The position numbers and the translations under genes were made by a program. From positions 103,933,501 through 103,997,500 of the forward strand of contig CM027378.1 in assembly GCA_015680905.1 (NCBI GenBank): a stretch of 64,000 nt of DNA, in the 5' to 3' direction. Positions 1 through 12,824 of this stretch are shown in pieces (positions within the stretch are counted from its first letter, which is position 1; each line of letters opens with the position of its first letter). A model generated the notes under the pieces. That model was not told the DNA's origin, searched no databases, and worked only from the letters and a program-made list of their open reading frames with translations. Source of the DNA: Coptis chinensis (lineage: Eukaryota; Streptophyta; Magnoliopsida; Ranunculales; Ranunculaceae).

Positions 1-1060
1 AATTAACGGAAATCGAAACCGGATATAATTGCATCAACTAACCTCAAAGCATAAATAATCGAGACTAGATGCGGATGTATTGAACTAACATTAAAGACTT
101 ATTAACGGAAATCGAAAACTAGATCCAAATGCAATGAACTAATCTCAAAGACTAATTAACTAAACATTGAAAAATGGATGAAACTACACCAACTAACCTA
201 AATGAATAATTATCGGAAATTATAATGTGATGTAACTGCATTGAACTAACCTCAAAAAATAATTAATCTGAAATCGAAAACTTGATGCAAATGCATTGAA
301 CTAACCTCAAAGAACAATTAACATAAATTCGAAATGGATGCAACCGCATTGAACTAACCTCAAAGAATAATTAACAAAAACCAAAAACTAGATGCAACCG
401 CATTAAACTAAAATAAGATATTAACTAACGGAAATCGAAATTGGATGCAAATGCATTGAAATATCTTCAAAAAATAGTTAACTAAAAATCGAAAAGTCGA
501 ATGTAACTCGCGATCGCGACCGACCTCAAAGTATAAATGTCGGCTTTTTAGCCTTCTCACATGAGTAATTACGAGTAATTAGGAACCCAAAATGAAAGTG
601 AATTTAAAAAACGGACTCTTACATGTATGCAAACCGTATAGAAATTGTAAACTATCGAACTAACCTAGAAAAACAATTAACGAAATCGAAATTGGATGCG
701 GATGTATTGAACTAACCTCAAAGAGTAATTAACGAGATTAGAACCTGGATGCAAATTCAATAAACTAATCTCAAATACTAATTAACTAAACATAAAAACC
801 GGATGCAACCTGTCTTGAATTAACCTTAATGAATAAGTAACGGATATTATAAAATGGATGCAATTGCAATCAACTAACCTTAAATAATAATTGATGGGAA
901 ATCGAAACTTGATGCAACCTGCATTGAACTAACCTCAAAGAATAATTAATGAGAATTTGGAAACCGGATGCAACGTCATCACATTAAACTAACCTCAAAG
1001 AATAATTCATGAAAAATCATAAACTTGATGCAAATGCATTCAACTAATAACCCTAAAATA
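1..1060. repeat. Degenerate ~54-bp tandem repeat (satellite-like)
   Basis: A motif of the form GAACTAACCTCAAAGAATAA, then a TTAACGGAAATCGAAA-like stretch, then GATGCAAATGCATT recurs across the interval. Measured spacing between successive GAACTAACC starts is 55, 53 and 54 bp (near 243, 298, 351 and 405). By eye there are about 18-19 diverged copies, with a disturbed patch around 490-650. The array is cut by the window's left edge, so its full size is unknown. No coding signal is visible. Confidence 0.85.
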
Positions 1061-1533
1061 TATTTGTATTATATGTAAAGGAATAAATGTCTCGACAAAT
1101 ATAGTTTTGCATTTTAAGTAATGTTTATTATACTTCTTTATTGTGATTGGGAATGTCTTGCTATTCAAGTAGCTTCAATATTATCTTCACAAAATTGACA
1201 TTCTCAAAAAACTTCAATCAAACTTCTATTGTTAAAACTAACAATGAAAAGAAGTCGATGAGTTTTATCAAAGTTTGATGCTTCCTTTTTATAGAGAGTG
1301 GTGCAAGAAATTTAATTGAGTAATTAATATAATTTTCATATCTCATAGCTATGCATAGTTCTAATATTTTTTAATAATTTAATATAACGGCACTCGTTAA
1401 GTAGGACACGCTCATGTGATAAATCTTTTCAGTGGGAGTAGTGTATTCATTGAGGATATGGAAACAATCAATCTATTTTAGTGATTTGTACATATTATTA
1501 GACGTATTTGAAAAAAGTGATGATTTATTCTGG

Positions 1534-2022
1534 ATTAAATCACCATAAATCTAATAAAACTATTATACAAGCTAGATCGAGTTTAAGATAATTTTATTTG
1601 AAAATTACGGATTAATATCCTAAACCACAAAAGTGAATAGGCTATCTCAATTTGAACCCTTAGTTTCCAAGACTTATACACCATAATCGCTCCTCGGCTA
1701 TCTCAATTTGATCCCTTAGTTTAAAGACTTATGCACCATCGCACGCTTCATTAACGTATTTCGGTTTTATTTTCAATAAAAATATATTTTGATTCAAAAT
1801 TTGTCGCTAAATCACCATAAATCTAAAAAAACTATTATACAAGCTTAGATCGAGTTTAAGATAATTTTATTTGAAAATTATGGATTAATATCCTAAACCA
1901 TATAATGAAGATGTTATCTCAATTTGATCTCTTAGTTTAACTACTTACTCTTGTAATCGGCCGCCATTAACATATTTCGATTTATTTTCAATAAAAATAT
2001 ATTCTGATTCGAAAATTTGTGT
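1534..2022. repeat. Two-copy tandem duplication (~220-270 bp)
   Basis: A segment beginning AAATCACCATAAATCTAA and passing through ACTATTATACAAGC and GAGTTTAAGATAATTTTATT is present at about 1534-1804 and again at 1805-2022. The shared end contains TTTTCAATAAAAATATATT. The copies are mostly identical at their starts and less so in the middle, where CTATCTCAATTTGA..CTTAGTTT occurs twice in copy 1. The pair ends just before the Helitron-type terminus and may lie inside that element. Confidence 0.75.
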
Positions 2023-2070
2023 GAGACATTTTATAAAGCCTTTTCAGCACACAAAATATTTAATAGATCC

Positions 2071-2099
2071 CGGGCGTATGCCCGAGTCCAAAATCTAGT
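2071..2099 (+). mobile_element. Helitron 3' terminus (hairpin plus CTAGT)
   Basis: A GC-rich hairpin, CGGGC-GTAT-GCCCG, at 2071-2084 is followed 10 bases later by CTAGT (2095-2099), and the next base is T. A short hairpin a few bases before CTRRT, with insertion next to a T, is the known 3' end of plant Helitrons. The surrounding DNA is very AT-rich, so the hairpin stands out. I could not place the 5' TC end. The tandem duplication at 1534-2022 probably belongs to the element. No RepHel coding sequence is visible, so this is a non-autonomous copy or only its end. Confidence 0.7.
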
Positions 2100-3234
2100 T
2101 AGAATAACATAATCTGCAGTGTTTGTAGGAACACCTAATGTTCTCCATGCTCAGAACTTCCGAAGCAAGAGACGTGGATAAGATTGGAACAATTTATGAA
2201 TGAATGGTAGAGGACAAAAGTAGCTAGGCAAGTCCTTCATAACTTCATTCAAAAAGACCTCAAAAAATGGATAAGAAAAGATAAAAGAAGCAGGTAAAGC
2301 ACGTGAAATAGGACTACAAAAAGAGTACTCCTGCAAAAAAGGGCAAAAGAAAATCACTACATTTTCGTAAAGGAAATATAGCAGATGGAAATACAGTAAA
2401 TAAATTAAATTAAATTAACAAAAGAAAATGAGGGGGAGAATCAGAGAAGTGTGAACATTAATTTGCTATATTTGCTAGGGAGCTACAAAGTACAAACTAC
2501 CCAGTGTATAAAAGAGAGAACTTTTTTAGTTTGTTCACTAGCTTCTAAGTAGATCTCTGTTTTGTTCGTTCTAGCTTTCAATGCAATTTGTACTATACTG
2601 TTAATACTGTAACTTAATTGAATTACCATGTTTTTTGGCCCACAGACCACAGTGCAAAGTAAATAATTTTGTTGGAGTATGAAATAACACAGAGCTCGGA
2701 AACTACTGGGAGAACCTGTAATCAGTGTTCATGATTTCGAACGGAATCTCATAATACTATTACATATTTCAGTTTTTCAAAAAAACAAAACGGAATCGAA
2801 AATTCAATATAGGATAAAAAATTACTAATTTTGAAATATGTTTGGAATAATCGGAATGCCGTGTAATACCTCTTATAATGGCGCTTACAAATTCTGGTCT
2901 AGTTTAATTGAATTCCACATGCTAGACTGCTAGTTAACAAAACTCTGAGTATGTATTATAAACCCTTCTCTTATATTACAATACACACTTCATTGATTGA
3001 ATTGTGATTCTATACAGTACAATTACCTTCTTCTTCTTTTTTTTTTTTTATTTTTTTTTAAATAAAGAGCACTTCTTCAAAAAGGTCGGCTTTGGATTCA
3101 ATAAAAAATACACACGCACCCCTTGATGAGTGGCGAGATGTAATGGCTATACATCTACACTCACTATTTAAAAATAAAATGAACTTCAATAAAACTGCTC
3201 CATGAAAGTAGCAGGATAAATTGATAACTACACT

Positions 3235-3720
3235 CACTATTCTAAAAATCGGTCTAGGCGGTGCCCAACCGACTTGCCTAGGCCCAAGTCGTTTAAAAAT
3301 CGGTTGACTGATTAGACAGGCTAAGCAGACTCTAGGCGGTCCAGTCATTTTTGTTTTTTGTTTTTTTGAATAATTAAATATCAAAATTTAAATACCCGTA
3401 TAGACTTAAGATTTGAACGAGTTTAAAAGACTAAAATCTAATGTAAATTATATGCCACTATAAAAAAAGTATATTTTTATATGAAGTCAATATTCGTTAA
3501 CTATTACATATTTTTGTAATAAGTATTTTTGTTTGTGTTTATTTTTTTAAATTATAGTAAATAATTTTCTTCATTTTTTTTGTAGTATAGATGCGTATTA
3601 CTATATATATATATTAGAAAAAAAACTGCCTAGCAAAAAAAACTCGCCTAACCCGGCTAGGCAAAAAGACTAAGCGTTTTCCCACCGCCGGACTACCACC
3701 TAGCGTTTTTTAGAACACTG
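3235..3720. mobile_element. MITE-like element with imperfect terminal inverted repeats
   Basis: The left end reads CACTATTCTAAAAATCGG and the right end, on the reverse strand, reads CAGTGTTCTAAAAAACGC. The arms continue with GTCTAGGCGG on the left and CTAGGTGG on the right. Both subterminal regions repeat CCTAGGC-type words, and the interior is AT-rich and non-coding. No convincing target duplication is visible, so the exact ends and superfamily are uncertain; ends of this type in plants are usually hAT-like. The 14-mer CTACACTCACTATT occurs at the left end and again about 75 bp before it. Confidence 0.6.
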
Positions 3721-4067
3721 CACAGCCTGCACTACAGGAGTACATTACACTACACATATGGAGCTGACACCAAAAAACATAAACTAGAAATGAAAGATCC
3801 TAAATTCAACTGGGTGTAGGAGATTCTGACACTATATCTTCATTTGACTCAAAGAAAAATGTTAAAGCAACTTGATTGAAAAGACCTCGGTCATGGAACT
3901 AGTTGTTATCATAAAGAGCGGCCATCCACTAAAAGAGGGTTGAGACTTGTTGAGGGAATGGGCCGGAGAGGGGGAATGGGGTGTTAGTTAGATGCTTTGC
4001 CATGTGTGGTGGGCCTTGAGCAACACCAATGTGTGCAAATTGCAAAGAGATAACAACAAAAAGGTGA

Positions 4068-5498
4068 ACCAACCTCTCTTCTCTACCCCCACCCCTTCAA
4101 TTGCTCAAACTTGTACCTCAAGGTTTGAGACAAAAAGAAAAAGTGGAAGGTGAACCAAAGCCCATATACAACCACAACCACAACCACAACCACTTCCCTT
4201 TTCTATCCTCTTTATCCCCAAACCAACCTCTTCTTCTAGAAACCTTACGTACTCTAAGTTGATTGACATACGTAGTAGAATATAGATTCTTCAAAAAGAA
4301 TCACAGGTAGGTATATACATCCACTTAAATCAACTTTACATAAAACAAACCCATAAAAATTCTTTTCCGCCTAAACGTATAGCTAGATATTTGTATTTTC
4401 CCTTGGAAGTATCGGTCACTTGGGTTTAAACTATTCATCCCTTGCATATATTATGTACTTGGAAAAGCAGATGCCAGTGCTAAATGTATTACCTCTAATG
4501 TTTTATGGATTGAGATTGTCTACATCACTATATGTAGTGTGTATACCAAAAATTTAGTAATTCAAACCTTCAGTAAAATGGTTACATCTTCTATCAACAG
4601 AGTACACCGTAGTATTACAGCGACTCGAGATTAACAAGTGCGGAATTAATTACAAGGGAAAAAAAGATTAACAAGTACGTGGTACTACATATTTTCCCAA
4701 TGGGAAGTATCCCTATAAGATTTTTTTTGTTTTTTTTTCCCGTCAAACCCCTATAAGAAATTAAGAACAGTACCTTGACACAATTTCGTACTGTCTACTT
4801 GAAATATACGTTCAGCACATACTACTCTGAAGTTCTCGGAGCAGTTCTCAGTTTCTCACTACCTAGGTTTAGCCGTTTAGCATACATGTAGGCATAGCAT
4901 GGTCGGTCAAATCTTTATCATTCAACCTTGTCTTCGTAGTCGTACCTTGCGCATTCTCTGTGACCTTGCCACAGTTAACTTTCTGTCAGTTTTAAACCTG
5001 GCTTTCTGAGCTTATGAAGCTTATGGCCTACAAATCATTTCAATTAAATTAAACCTAGAAGATACTATCAAAGCAGTCCAAATTTTATTCACCGGCCAGC
5101 ACATCAAATCTGATAATTTCTTATGAACTAATTCAGCTTATAGTACAGAAAAAAAATCAGCTTAGAATACAAAATAAATTTCAATATATCATTTTTTAAT
5201 TGTAGTACCTAACCTAATGATCACATGGACAGATCTAAAAGCAGATGGGCATAACCTGAAATAGATGTATTTCCAAATCATACATTATAACCTAAGACAC
5301 AGCAATAATTATAATACATACATGGTAATATAGTATTAGTGTAAGTGTCATACATATATGTCTCTACAAACATTGTATTGGGTAAGGTCAAGTGAGGAAG
5401 GTAACTTTAAATTAATTTAATAAAGTAGTTAAGATGCAGAAAGGCCGGGATCACGCTTTGTCTGGCCATACTTTAATATACCTTACTTTACACCTACC
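4068..5498 (+). promoter_or_regulatory. AC-type (MYB-binding) elements upstream of the MYB gene
   Basis: Exact AC-II words ACCAACC lie at 4068-4074 and 4222-4228, an AC-III word ACCTAAC at 5207-5213, and an AC-I word ACCTACC at 5492-5498. The last is 363 bp before the start codon. These are known binding sites of phenylpropanoid MYBs, both activators and subgroup 4 repressors. Seven-base words occur by chance, so function is an inference. The AC-I copy, about 200 bp upstream of the TATA box, is the best candidate. Confidence 0.4.
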
Positions 5499-5693
5499 TG
5501 AAGGTTACCTATAGTTTTTGTGTCATTCAGCCTTATTATATATGTTGTTGATGTTTATATCATCAAGAGAAAGAGCTACCAGCCAGTCCCTCCAAACCCC
5601 TTTCTCACCAACTCACATCTAGAAGCAATTAGACTCATAGTCCTTTCTCTCTCCCTCTCCATCCCCACCCCTTCCATCACTTAGTCAATATCC

Positions 5694-5700
5694 TATAAAT
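5694..5700 (+). promoter_or_regulatory. TATA box of the MYB gene
   Basis: TATAAAT at 5694-5700 lies 155 bp before the start codon at 5855. A pyrimidine-rich tract (about 5640-5680) precedes it. The spacing would place transcription start near 5725-5730, leaving a 5' leader of about 125-130 bases with no upstream ATG that I can see. Confidence 0.6.
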
Positions 5701-5854
5701 GCCCTTCTCAGCCACTTCTTTAGGGCCGGCCTTAAGGCAACACAACCGCCTCTTTCACCTTCACTAGTATAATTGCTTTTGCTAGTACACTTGATAGAGT
5801 TGGCAATATATATACTACTAGTGCTACTACTATTTTCTACTCCTTGTTATTAAC

Positions 5855-6714
5855 ATGGGAAGGTCTCCATGTTGTGAGAAAGCTCACACTAATAAAGGAG
5901 CATGGACTAAAGAAGAAGACGATCGCCTTATCGCACATATTCGAGCTCATGGGGAAGGATGTTGGAGGTCTCTTCCTAAGGCTGCTGGTCTTCTTAGATG
6001 TGGTAAGAGTTGTAGACTTCGTTGGATCAATTATCTGCGCCCGGACCTTAAACGCGGCAACTTCACTGAAGAAGAAGATGAACTTATTATAAAGCTTCAT
6101 AGCCTACTTGGAAACAAGTAAGTACTGAGTAGTTAATTCATTCATTAATCATTTGGAGTGAAAGAAAAAAACTTCGGTATTGAGATTCTTCTCCTTGCTA
6201 TTATTATAGGTGGTCACTTATAGCAGGAAGACTACCAGGAAGAACAGATAATGAGATAAAAAATTATTGGAACACACATATAAGGAGGAAGCTATTGAGC
6301 AGAGGAGTCGATCCAGCGACACACCGAGCAATGAACGAACCCGTATCGGATGTGAAAACAATTTCATTTGCATCTGTTACTAAAGAAGAAGAGAAAATTG
6401 TTGTTGGGTATGAGTGCAAGGAAGAGAAGACTAGTATTATCCAAAGAGAAGAAAGATGTCCAGACTTGAATCTTGAGCTTCAAATTAGTCCACCTTATTA
6501 TCAACCTCCACAAGAGTCAATGAAGAGTAGTGAAAGAAGAAGTCTATGTTTCTCTTGCAGCTTGGGATTGTTGAATAGCAAGGATTGCACTTGTAGTAGC
6601 AGTAGTAGTACTAGTAGTGGTGGTGGAAGTGATGGTGGTACTGTTTGCGGCAATGACTTCTTGGGTTTGAGAAGTGGCATATTGGATTTTAGAAACTGGG
6701 ATATGAAAATATAA
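5855..6714 (+). CDS. MYB4-like: R2R3-MYB transcriptional repressor, subgroup 4 (MYB4-like)
   Basis: Two exons, 5855-6117 and 6210-6714, flank a 92-bp GT-AG intron (GTAAGT ... TTATAG) at the usual R3 position, giving 255 residues. The protein begins [18 protein letters not shown] and has complete R2 and R3 repeats (about 14-112). R3 carries the bHLH-interaction signature [DE]Lx2[RK]x3Lx6Lx3R at residues 76-95. The tail holds the subgroup 4 motifs in order: the EAR-type repression motif LNLEL (174-178, followed by QISPP), a CxxC...CxC zinc-finger-like motif (Cys 201, 204, 214, 216), a serine run, and the terminal DFLGL...[10 protein letters not shown] motif (from 237). Family members repress C4H and other phenylpropanoid/flavonoid genes in the nucleus. 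The frame is intact and no neighbour is co-oriented nearby. MYB7/32/308-type paralogues are the alternative names. Confidence 0.97.
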
Positions 6715-7749
6715 ATGAATTTGGGTTTTTCATTTCTTACGGAAAAAAAAAACAAGGAATGCAGATGAAAAAGAAGAGATTGTTATTATGTTTAAATCTC
6801 TAATTTTTCTGTTGTTCTAACTGTATAATTATGATCACATAATACAATATTAGTGTTAGTTCATGCAAAAAGATTTGGTGGCTGGGATGTTTATATGTGT
6901 ATGTGTTGTCCTCTTTTGGGATTTTTCTGCAAGTTTTTTCTAATTCTAATCATCTTACAATAACAAACAAAATTTGTTGAATTAGGGAATAGGAAACTTA
7001 TGGTTTTTCAGTAATTGAGCCATTATGGGTTTAATCAGTGTCGATAATCCAAAACACTGTTCTTTTGAAATTGCAAATTATTTGCTTATGATTCAACTGG
7101 CGTGTTGATGACTTGATTTATTTTTTCGATAATTGATGCCTTGATGTATTAGCTACTAAAATATTTGCTAGACTCAATTATTCTCTTCCCAGTTCCCACA
7201 TATTGTCCCACTTGATGGGTCGAAACTCGAAAGCGTAATCCTTCTTGGCTAACATATATTTCAGAATCCTTTTTTCGTTCATCAATGCATGTGTGCAGTG
7301 TGCTTCCTTACTACTTTGAGCCACTGCTGGCAATTCATGTGTCTTCTATGCATGTGTTGGTTCGGTAGATTCATTTGAAATATTGTTGGGCATTGTCCAT
7401 TTCTGGGACCAATAATGTTACTTTTCCTTTTTGTTAGCACTTGTGGGGTATTATTTTTCTTGTGGTTTATGTTACTTGCATATCGAATGCACGTTATAGT
7501 TAGCATTTAGCGAACAACGGACAACTCGCTCTCGTTTATTTTTATATTTTGAGAAAAACTGGATTTTGTAGCTCACAGTATTTGTTTGGGTCTTTTACTC
7601 TTTAGACACTGCGGCTGGAACCGGCTCATAACCACGAAGTTGAACACCCGATGTAGTTTGAAACCTGCGATTGCCATTTAGGAGGAAGCTCGAACCCTTT
7701 CCAAAAGATTGAATCTGTCTTTTTTTTTTTTCGATATTACGTTAGGGCC

Positions 7750-7788
7750 TTTCACTACGGAAAAGATTCAATCTTTTCTGTAGTGAAA
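7750..7788. repeat. Near-perfect 19-bp foldback
   Basis: TTTCACTACGGAAAAGATT is followed after one base by its reverse complement with a single mismatch (AATCTTTTCTGTAGTGAAA). The stem sits about 1 kb downstream of the MYB stop. AAGATTGAATCTGTC nearby at about 7705 and AAGATTAAATCTGTC at about 7787 form a partial flanking direct repeat, which suggests a small insertion or duplication. A single base leaves almost no loop, so it looks more like a recombination or insertion footprint than a microRNA precursor. Confidence 0.75.
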
Positions 7789-8313
7789 GATTAAATCTGT
7801 CATGTTGAAATTTTTTTGTATCTAACAATTGGCAATATAGGGACTTTCATAATTCATATCAAGATTATATATTTTCAAATAATTAAGTTTCTCGTTGGGG
7901 AGACGGATAAGCTGTGAGAGGAGGAGAAGCAAAGCTTGGGTGAAGGGGTAGGTAACACATCTCGTCATGAAATAAAAGCCAAATCTTTAAAATGTAACTG
8001 ATTTACTTCAAAAACCAAAAACATAACAAAAAAGACACGTGTAGAGTGATAAAGCAAGTCCAAAGTCTAAACGCTATCCACAGTACTATCTTCTACCAAC
8101 CAAAATAACTATATAGTGTGTCAAAGGAAGGTGGGTCACACTGTGTGTCAATAAAAGGAGTGTCCTTGTCTACAAATAAATAACTAAATCTACATAATTC
8201 AAGGTGTGTCCGATGCCAAAAATGGTTATTAGAGTAGAGTTTTTTCTACCTAGGAACGAGATTCGGACCGTTGGATTACACATCCAATGAAATGTGTCCC
8301 GGAACCCTCACTT

Positions 8314-8333
8314 CTATGAGAATATTCTCATAG
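8314..8333. repeat. Perfect 20-bp palindrome
   Basis: CTATGAGAATATTCTCATAG is its own reverse complement over all 20 bases. It lies in sequence resembling a decayed insertion (GGACCGTTGGATTACACATCC just upstream). No adjacent gene gives it a clear role. Confidence 0.8.
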
Positions 8334-11300
8334 TAGCCCAGGCCTAATTATTATTGATTGGGATTGAGAATAGCTAATTGTGCTTACCCGAATGCTTATC
8401 CACTAATAACACTATATTTCATCAATGAACATGTTTTGGTCTAGGTAATAAAATTCAAGAACTACTTACATGTTGTTTTTCACGTTAGCCATGGACCAAT
8501 TGATAAGAGACGTACGTGCGTTTTTTTGGGCTAATGTAAGGCGTAAAATTCATAATTTGATTTATTCAGCAATGCAGAAAATCTCATTTCTTTGTGGCCA
8601 TAAGGAACAATAAAGATTATTTTCTGCACGTGATTGCGTTCCAATTTGACCTAATTAAGAGCCATACATTACAGCCTTACACAAAAAATGGATAATCGTT
8701 CTTGTAAGTAATAATCAAACAGGATGGTTTGAGTGTGGTAAAGTGATGCAGAGATAAGGGTCACAACCATAAGGTCAATCTCATGTTTTTTACGTATTTG
8801 TCCAACAATATTGGTGAGGTCATGCAGCTTTGGTTAGGTACCAACACCCAACTGCCACTCGACACGGTTGTGCTTTCTGTTCTGTTATGTTCATTTGTTT
8901 ATTTTGATGAGCCACTAACGTTTATAGACATATATATCAAGAGGATGGAGATTCAATGATTCATTATATCGATGATTATATCAAGGGTGTGTTTGGCGAC
9001 AAAGTTTGCATCATTTACAACAGTACCACGTTGAATTGGTAGTGCTACCACATTTCAAATACGAAAGCGCGCGCTCTTGAGCCACATTTTCAAATTTTAT
9101 TAGTTCAAGTAATTTTTGTTGACTTTGCTTCTATATATCGCGCACAATTTCAGAACGATAATACGTCACTAGTTCATATTAATCGGAAACACAGTTGCAC
9201 TCCACAATCAAACGTCCGCTGGTTCACATCACAGTGTAGGCATTAGCAGGTTACCTATTTTCTAAAGGGAAGTCATACTTGTGCACAATGAGGATCATGT
9301 GTCAATGGAGCCGCATATTGCACAGTTGAGTAGTTGACGTGTGATTGTGTGAATTCAACTATGCATTGTTGTATTTGTATTTCAATGCAAAACTACTGAT
9401 CGATGATGCACGCTCCTGTGCTATTTCGTGAGGGCACCCTCTATGAACCCTAATACTTTGAGAAATATACAAACAAAAGTGACATGCGAGTTATGAGATT
9501 GCTCAAGTGTAACTGAATGCCTTCTGGAGTGTTTGGGATTTTGCAATTTTGAACCCTACGTCAACAGGACTGGGATAAGATTGTGATTTGTGAGGAGACA
9601 GTTTATTATTATTAAAGTTTGACTTTGAAAGCGGTCAAGCATCAACTTATGAAGGATTTAATTCATTGATGCTAATATTAATTTTTTTGTTATTATTCTA
9701 GTAAGGTTACACCTTTTCACAACACAGATAATAATAATCAGTCGATGTGATCGGTCATGCTATTTAAAATAACAAAATTAGCACCCTAATGACCCTACGA
9801 TAATATTTAGTATTACCAGTGTTTTAATCATCTGTTTCAATTAAACATGTTACATCATTGCTTAATCTCATGGAGAAAAAAGTGGTGAAGAAAATGACTA
9901 GTGAAAAGAAGGCAATCCCCAAAATAAATTGAAAACCCCATACAAACCTCACTAATCTGTGTAGTAATTTAGATAGGCCCATAAGGGTAAATGGATTTGG
10001 TTGATATAATATCCCCAAAAGCAATAAATATGCAATACTTCATAGTTCATACTTACACAAATAAAAATACTCGACATGAAAATTAAAAAAGAAGGTGTCG
10101 CTATTCAACTCCCACCTACTTATGCCTTTTTTCTAATAGGTTAGGTGGAGACATAAGAAGCTTCCATGGCCTTTTATTTATTTTTCCTATAGGCTTCAAA
10201 AGAAAATATGTGTAGTGTAAAGCATAGTTTAGGATTTCGAAATTCTTGAAATTGTGAAATATTTTAAGAATAATTCGAAATTTGTATTTTTTATCCTTAC
10301 AAACTATTTCGGAATTGCGACATTCCATTTGAAATCACGAACTATAAATGTAAGGTAAGGCTTTGGCAATTATTGATCTTGCTTCGATTCACCATCTTTC
10401 TCAAACCATAATTTAATCTTCAATTTCCACCAACCACATGCCTGACCTTTTGCTTGTCCCACTAAGTCTTTTTTTTTTTTTGAGATAAAAACTGCATCTC
10501 TTTCTAGCTAGCCCTATCAATCCAAGGACTTTCGGAATTATTTTTATTTACTTGTTGTTTTACTTGTGAAGTTGCAAGTGATGATCAAAACATATATAGC
10601 CTCTTTTTGAGTTTGTTTGTAATGAACATTTAATTTACATCACCATGTACTATGTCAATTTATAAGTTATATGAATGCCAGATGGTAAAAGTGAACAGTG
10701 ACATATGGTATAAATTCTACCGTCCATTCGCCAATTCAACAAAATACTATAAAAAAAAAATGCCCATTGAAATAGTTTTTGATGTTTTGGCATGTCAAAT
10801 TTAGATAGCAAACTAAAAAAGCTAAAAAATCCTACGGGCAACGTTTTAGCACCTTATTTGAGCAGCTCCTCATTGTACCTGCTCTTATATAGTGAGCAAT
10901 TAATTAAGCAAGTTGGCCAATAAGGTTAATAGTTTGAGCAGAAATGTTGAGAACATAATCGACATGAACAGATATATTACAGAATGAATGAATCAATGAA
11001 CAATATCATCAGGAATATCAGATATACTTCAAGTTCAAATTAATGCGACCATGGCCCGACAGCAAAAGTTGGATAATCTATTATTGTACACTTATTAAGT
11101 TATTAGACATAGAAAACAATATATATATAGATGTACTGGAAGAAGAGAAGAAAATGAGCGTAAAATATGGGCCAGGCGTGGGCTTTGTTTGTAGCTAACA
11201 GCCATTTTCACTTAGTTTAATATCCCACACGCTACCAACTCCCTATTTTGGCCGGTGGTTGGCAGCCAACCGAAATTTCCACATCACCTCATGTGCTTGG

Positions 11301-12406
11301 TTGTGCCGAATGGCCCACGGTCGTAGCCGATGGGCCCGCACAAGAACCCTCTTTTTTGGGAGACCTACTGTTTCCATGCGATGTCACCACCTGAAATTCT
11401 TTTCTTTAGTATTATTTTTTACCGGTCAACACACATGATTCCGTTGTTAATGTATAAAGTGAAGATATTTGGTAAAGATGATTATATTTAAGAATTTAGG
11501 TTTCTTCCATTTGGAGGAGAAGTGGATGTTTACAATTCACTCCAAGTGACTTAATACTTTAAACAAGTGTTTGGTGAGAAATTAACAGAATCCTTCTTGT
11601 TTCTAGTCTTCTAGAAGCTATATATTTTACTTCTATTTTCTTTTTGGTTTGTTTCTAGAAGCTACATTACTTTAGTAGGCTTGTAGCTGAAGTTGTCCTC
11701 TATGTAGAAAAAGATAGAGCATTAGTGGGAATAGTTGCAGGAAGGTATTTTGAACTTTTTATATTTCGAAAAAATAAAAAATTTAATTATCATTATGGAT
11801 TACGACGTTCAACTCTATGAATTAGGTGCTAATAGATATTTTCATAACCTTCACCAATCGGAATTAGGTGCTAGTAGAAAAATGAAATGCAGTCCCACTC
11901 TCTTAAATTCTCCCACCTTGTTCAAATTCACAGTGAAAATTGATTGAATGAGTTTCACAAGAAACAATGAAAACTTATAGCATATGATTAATTTTTCTTG
12001 TTCAAACTTCAAAATACAAACTGTAAGGTGGCATTCAGAATTGCTTATTACAGGAACTAGTGCTATCTAATCATCTTAGTATCCTAGATGAATATATAAC
12101 AGACGATATTGTAGACCGTTGATATGAAAAGGTCCGCTAGGTCCAGGGATAAAATGGATCATAGAACAATTAAGGGGCATCTTTCAAATAGTTACCCAAA
12201 AAGAAAAAGAAAATGACACTTCAGTACAAAAGCCGGGGTGCATAGTGCGCACAATGCGCAAGTTAGGGAATGTGATGCAGGTGAGAAAGAGAAAGAGTTA
12301 GGTAAAGATAAGCAGATAAGAAAGCTTGTGGATAAGTCGTTTTGTGGCTAATAACAATATCTTTTTGGAGGTACCGTTAACGCAACTCCCTTAGTCCCTT
12401 AAGCTC

Positions 12407-12437
<31 letters not shown>

Positions 12438-12824
12438 GGTCAAACTTTACACTGCTACCGTGCTACTACGCCTGTCTGTATCTGAAACTTCTCTTTCTCA
12501 CTTTCCCACATTTAATGCAATGAGCAATTGCTATAAAACTTCGCTCTCTCCCTTCTTATAGGTTCACATACTCCACGCCAGCTTCCACTTGCAGATGTGT
12601 CCAATTTCTGATTTTGTGATTCACGTGGGATATGTTTTTTTTTACCGAGCAGACGTGGGATATGTCAAAGTTTCGTAGCCATCCTACGACCTACGGTACT
12701 TTCGTATTAGTTGTGCCGTATAAGTAGTGTACTTCCAGTTTATGTGGGATGGGCCCCTGTTATAGTTTGGGACTTTGGCTAGATGGTGTCCTGAAGATTA
12801 AGTCGTTGTGCAATGAATATAGGA

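Larger units (their letters stand above)
2100..5690. other. Intergenic region upstream of the MYB gene
   Basis: No gene is recognisable. The stretch holds a TIR element (3235-3720), an imperfect ACAACC/ACC run near 4165-4195, pyrimidine-rich tracts (4075-4100 and 5580-5680) and scattered AC-type promoter elements described separately. Short open frames here, such as one on the minus strand at 2151-2357, are low-complexity and match nothing I know. Confidence 0.7.

Noticed and set aside
2151-2357. Minus-strand open frame of 68 codons
   Set aside because: Phe/Ser/Leu-rich low-complexity product without a recognised domain or gene context; probably chance in AT-rich DNA.
8980-9420. Possible hAT copy beginning near CAAGGGTGTGTTTGGCGACA
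   Set aside because: The left end resembles Ac-type termini, but no matching right end or target duplication was found.
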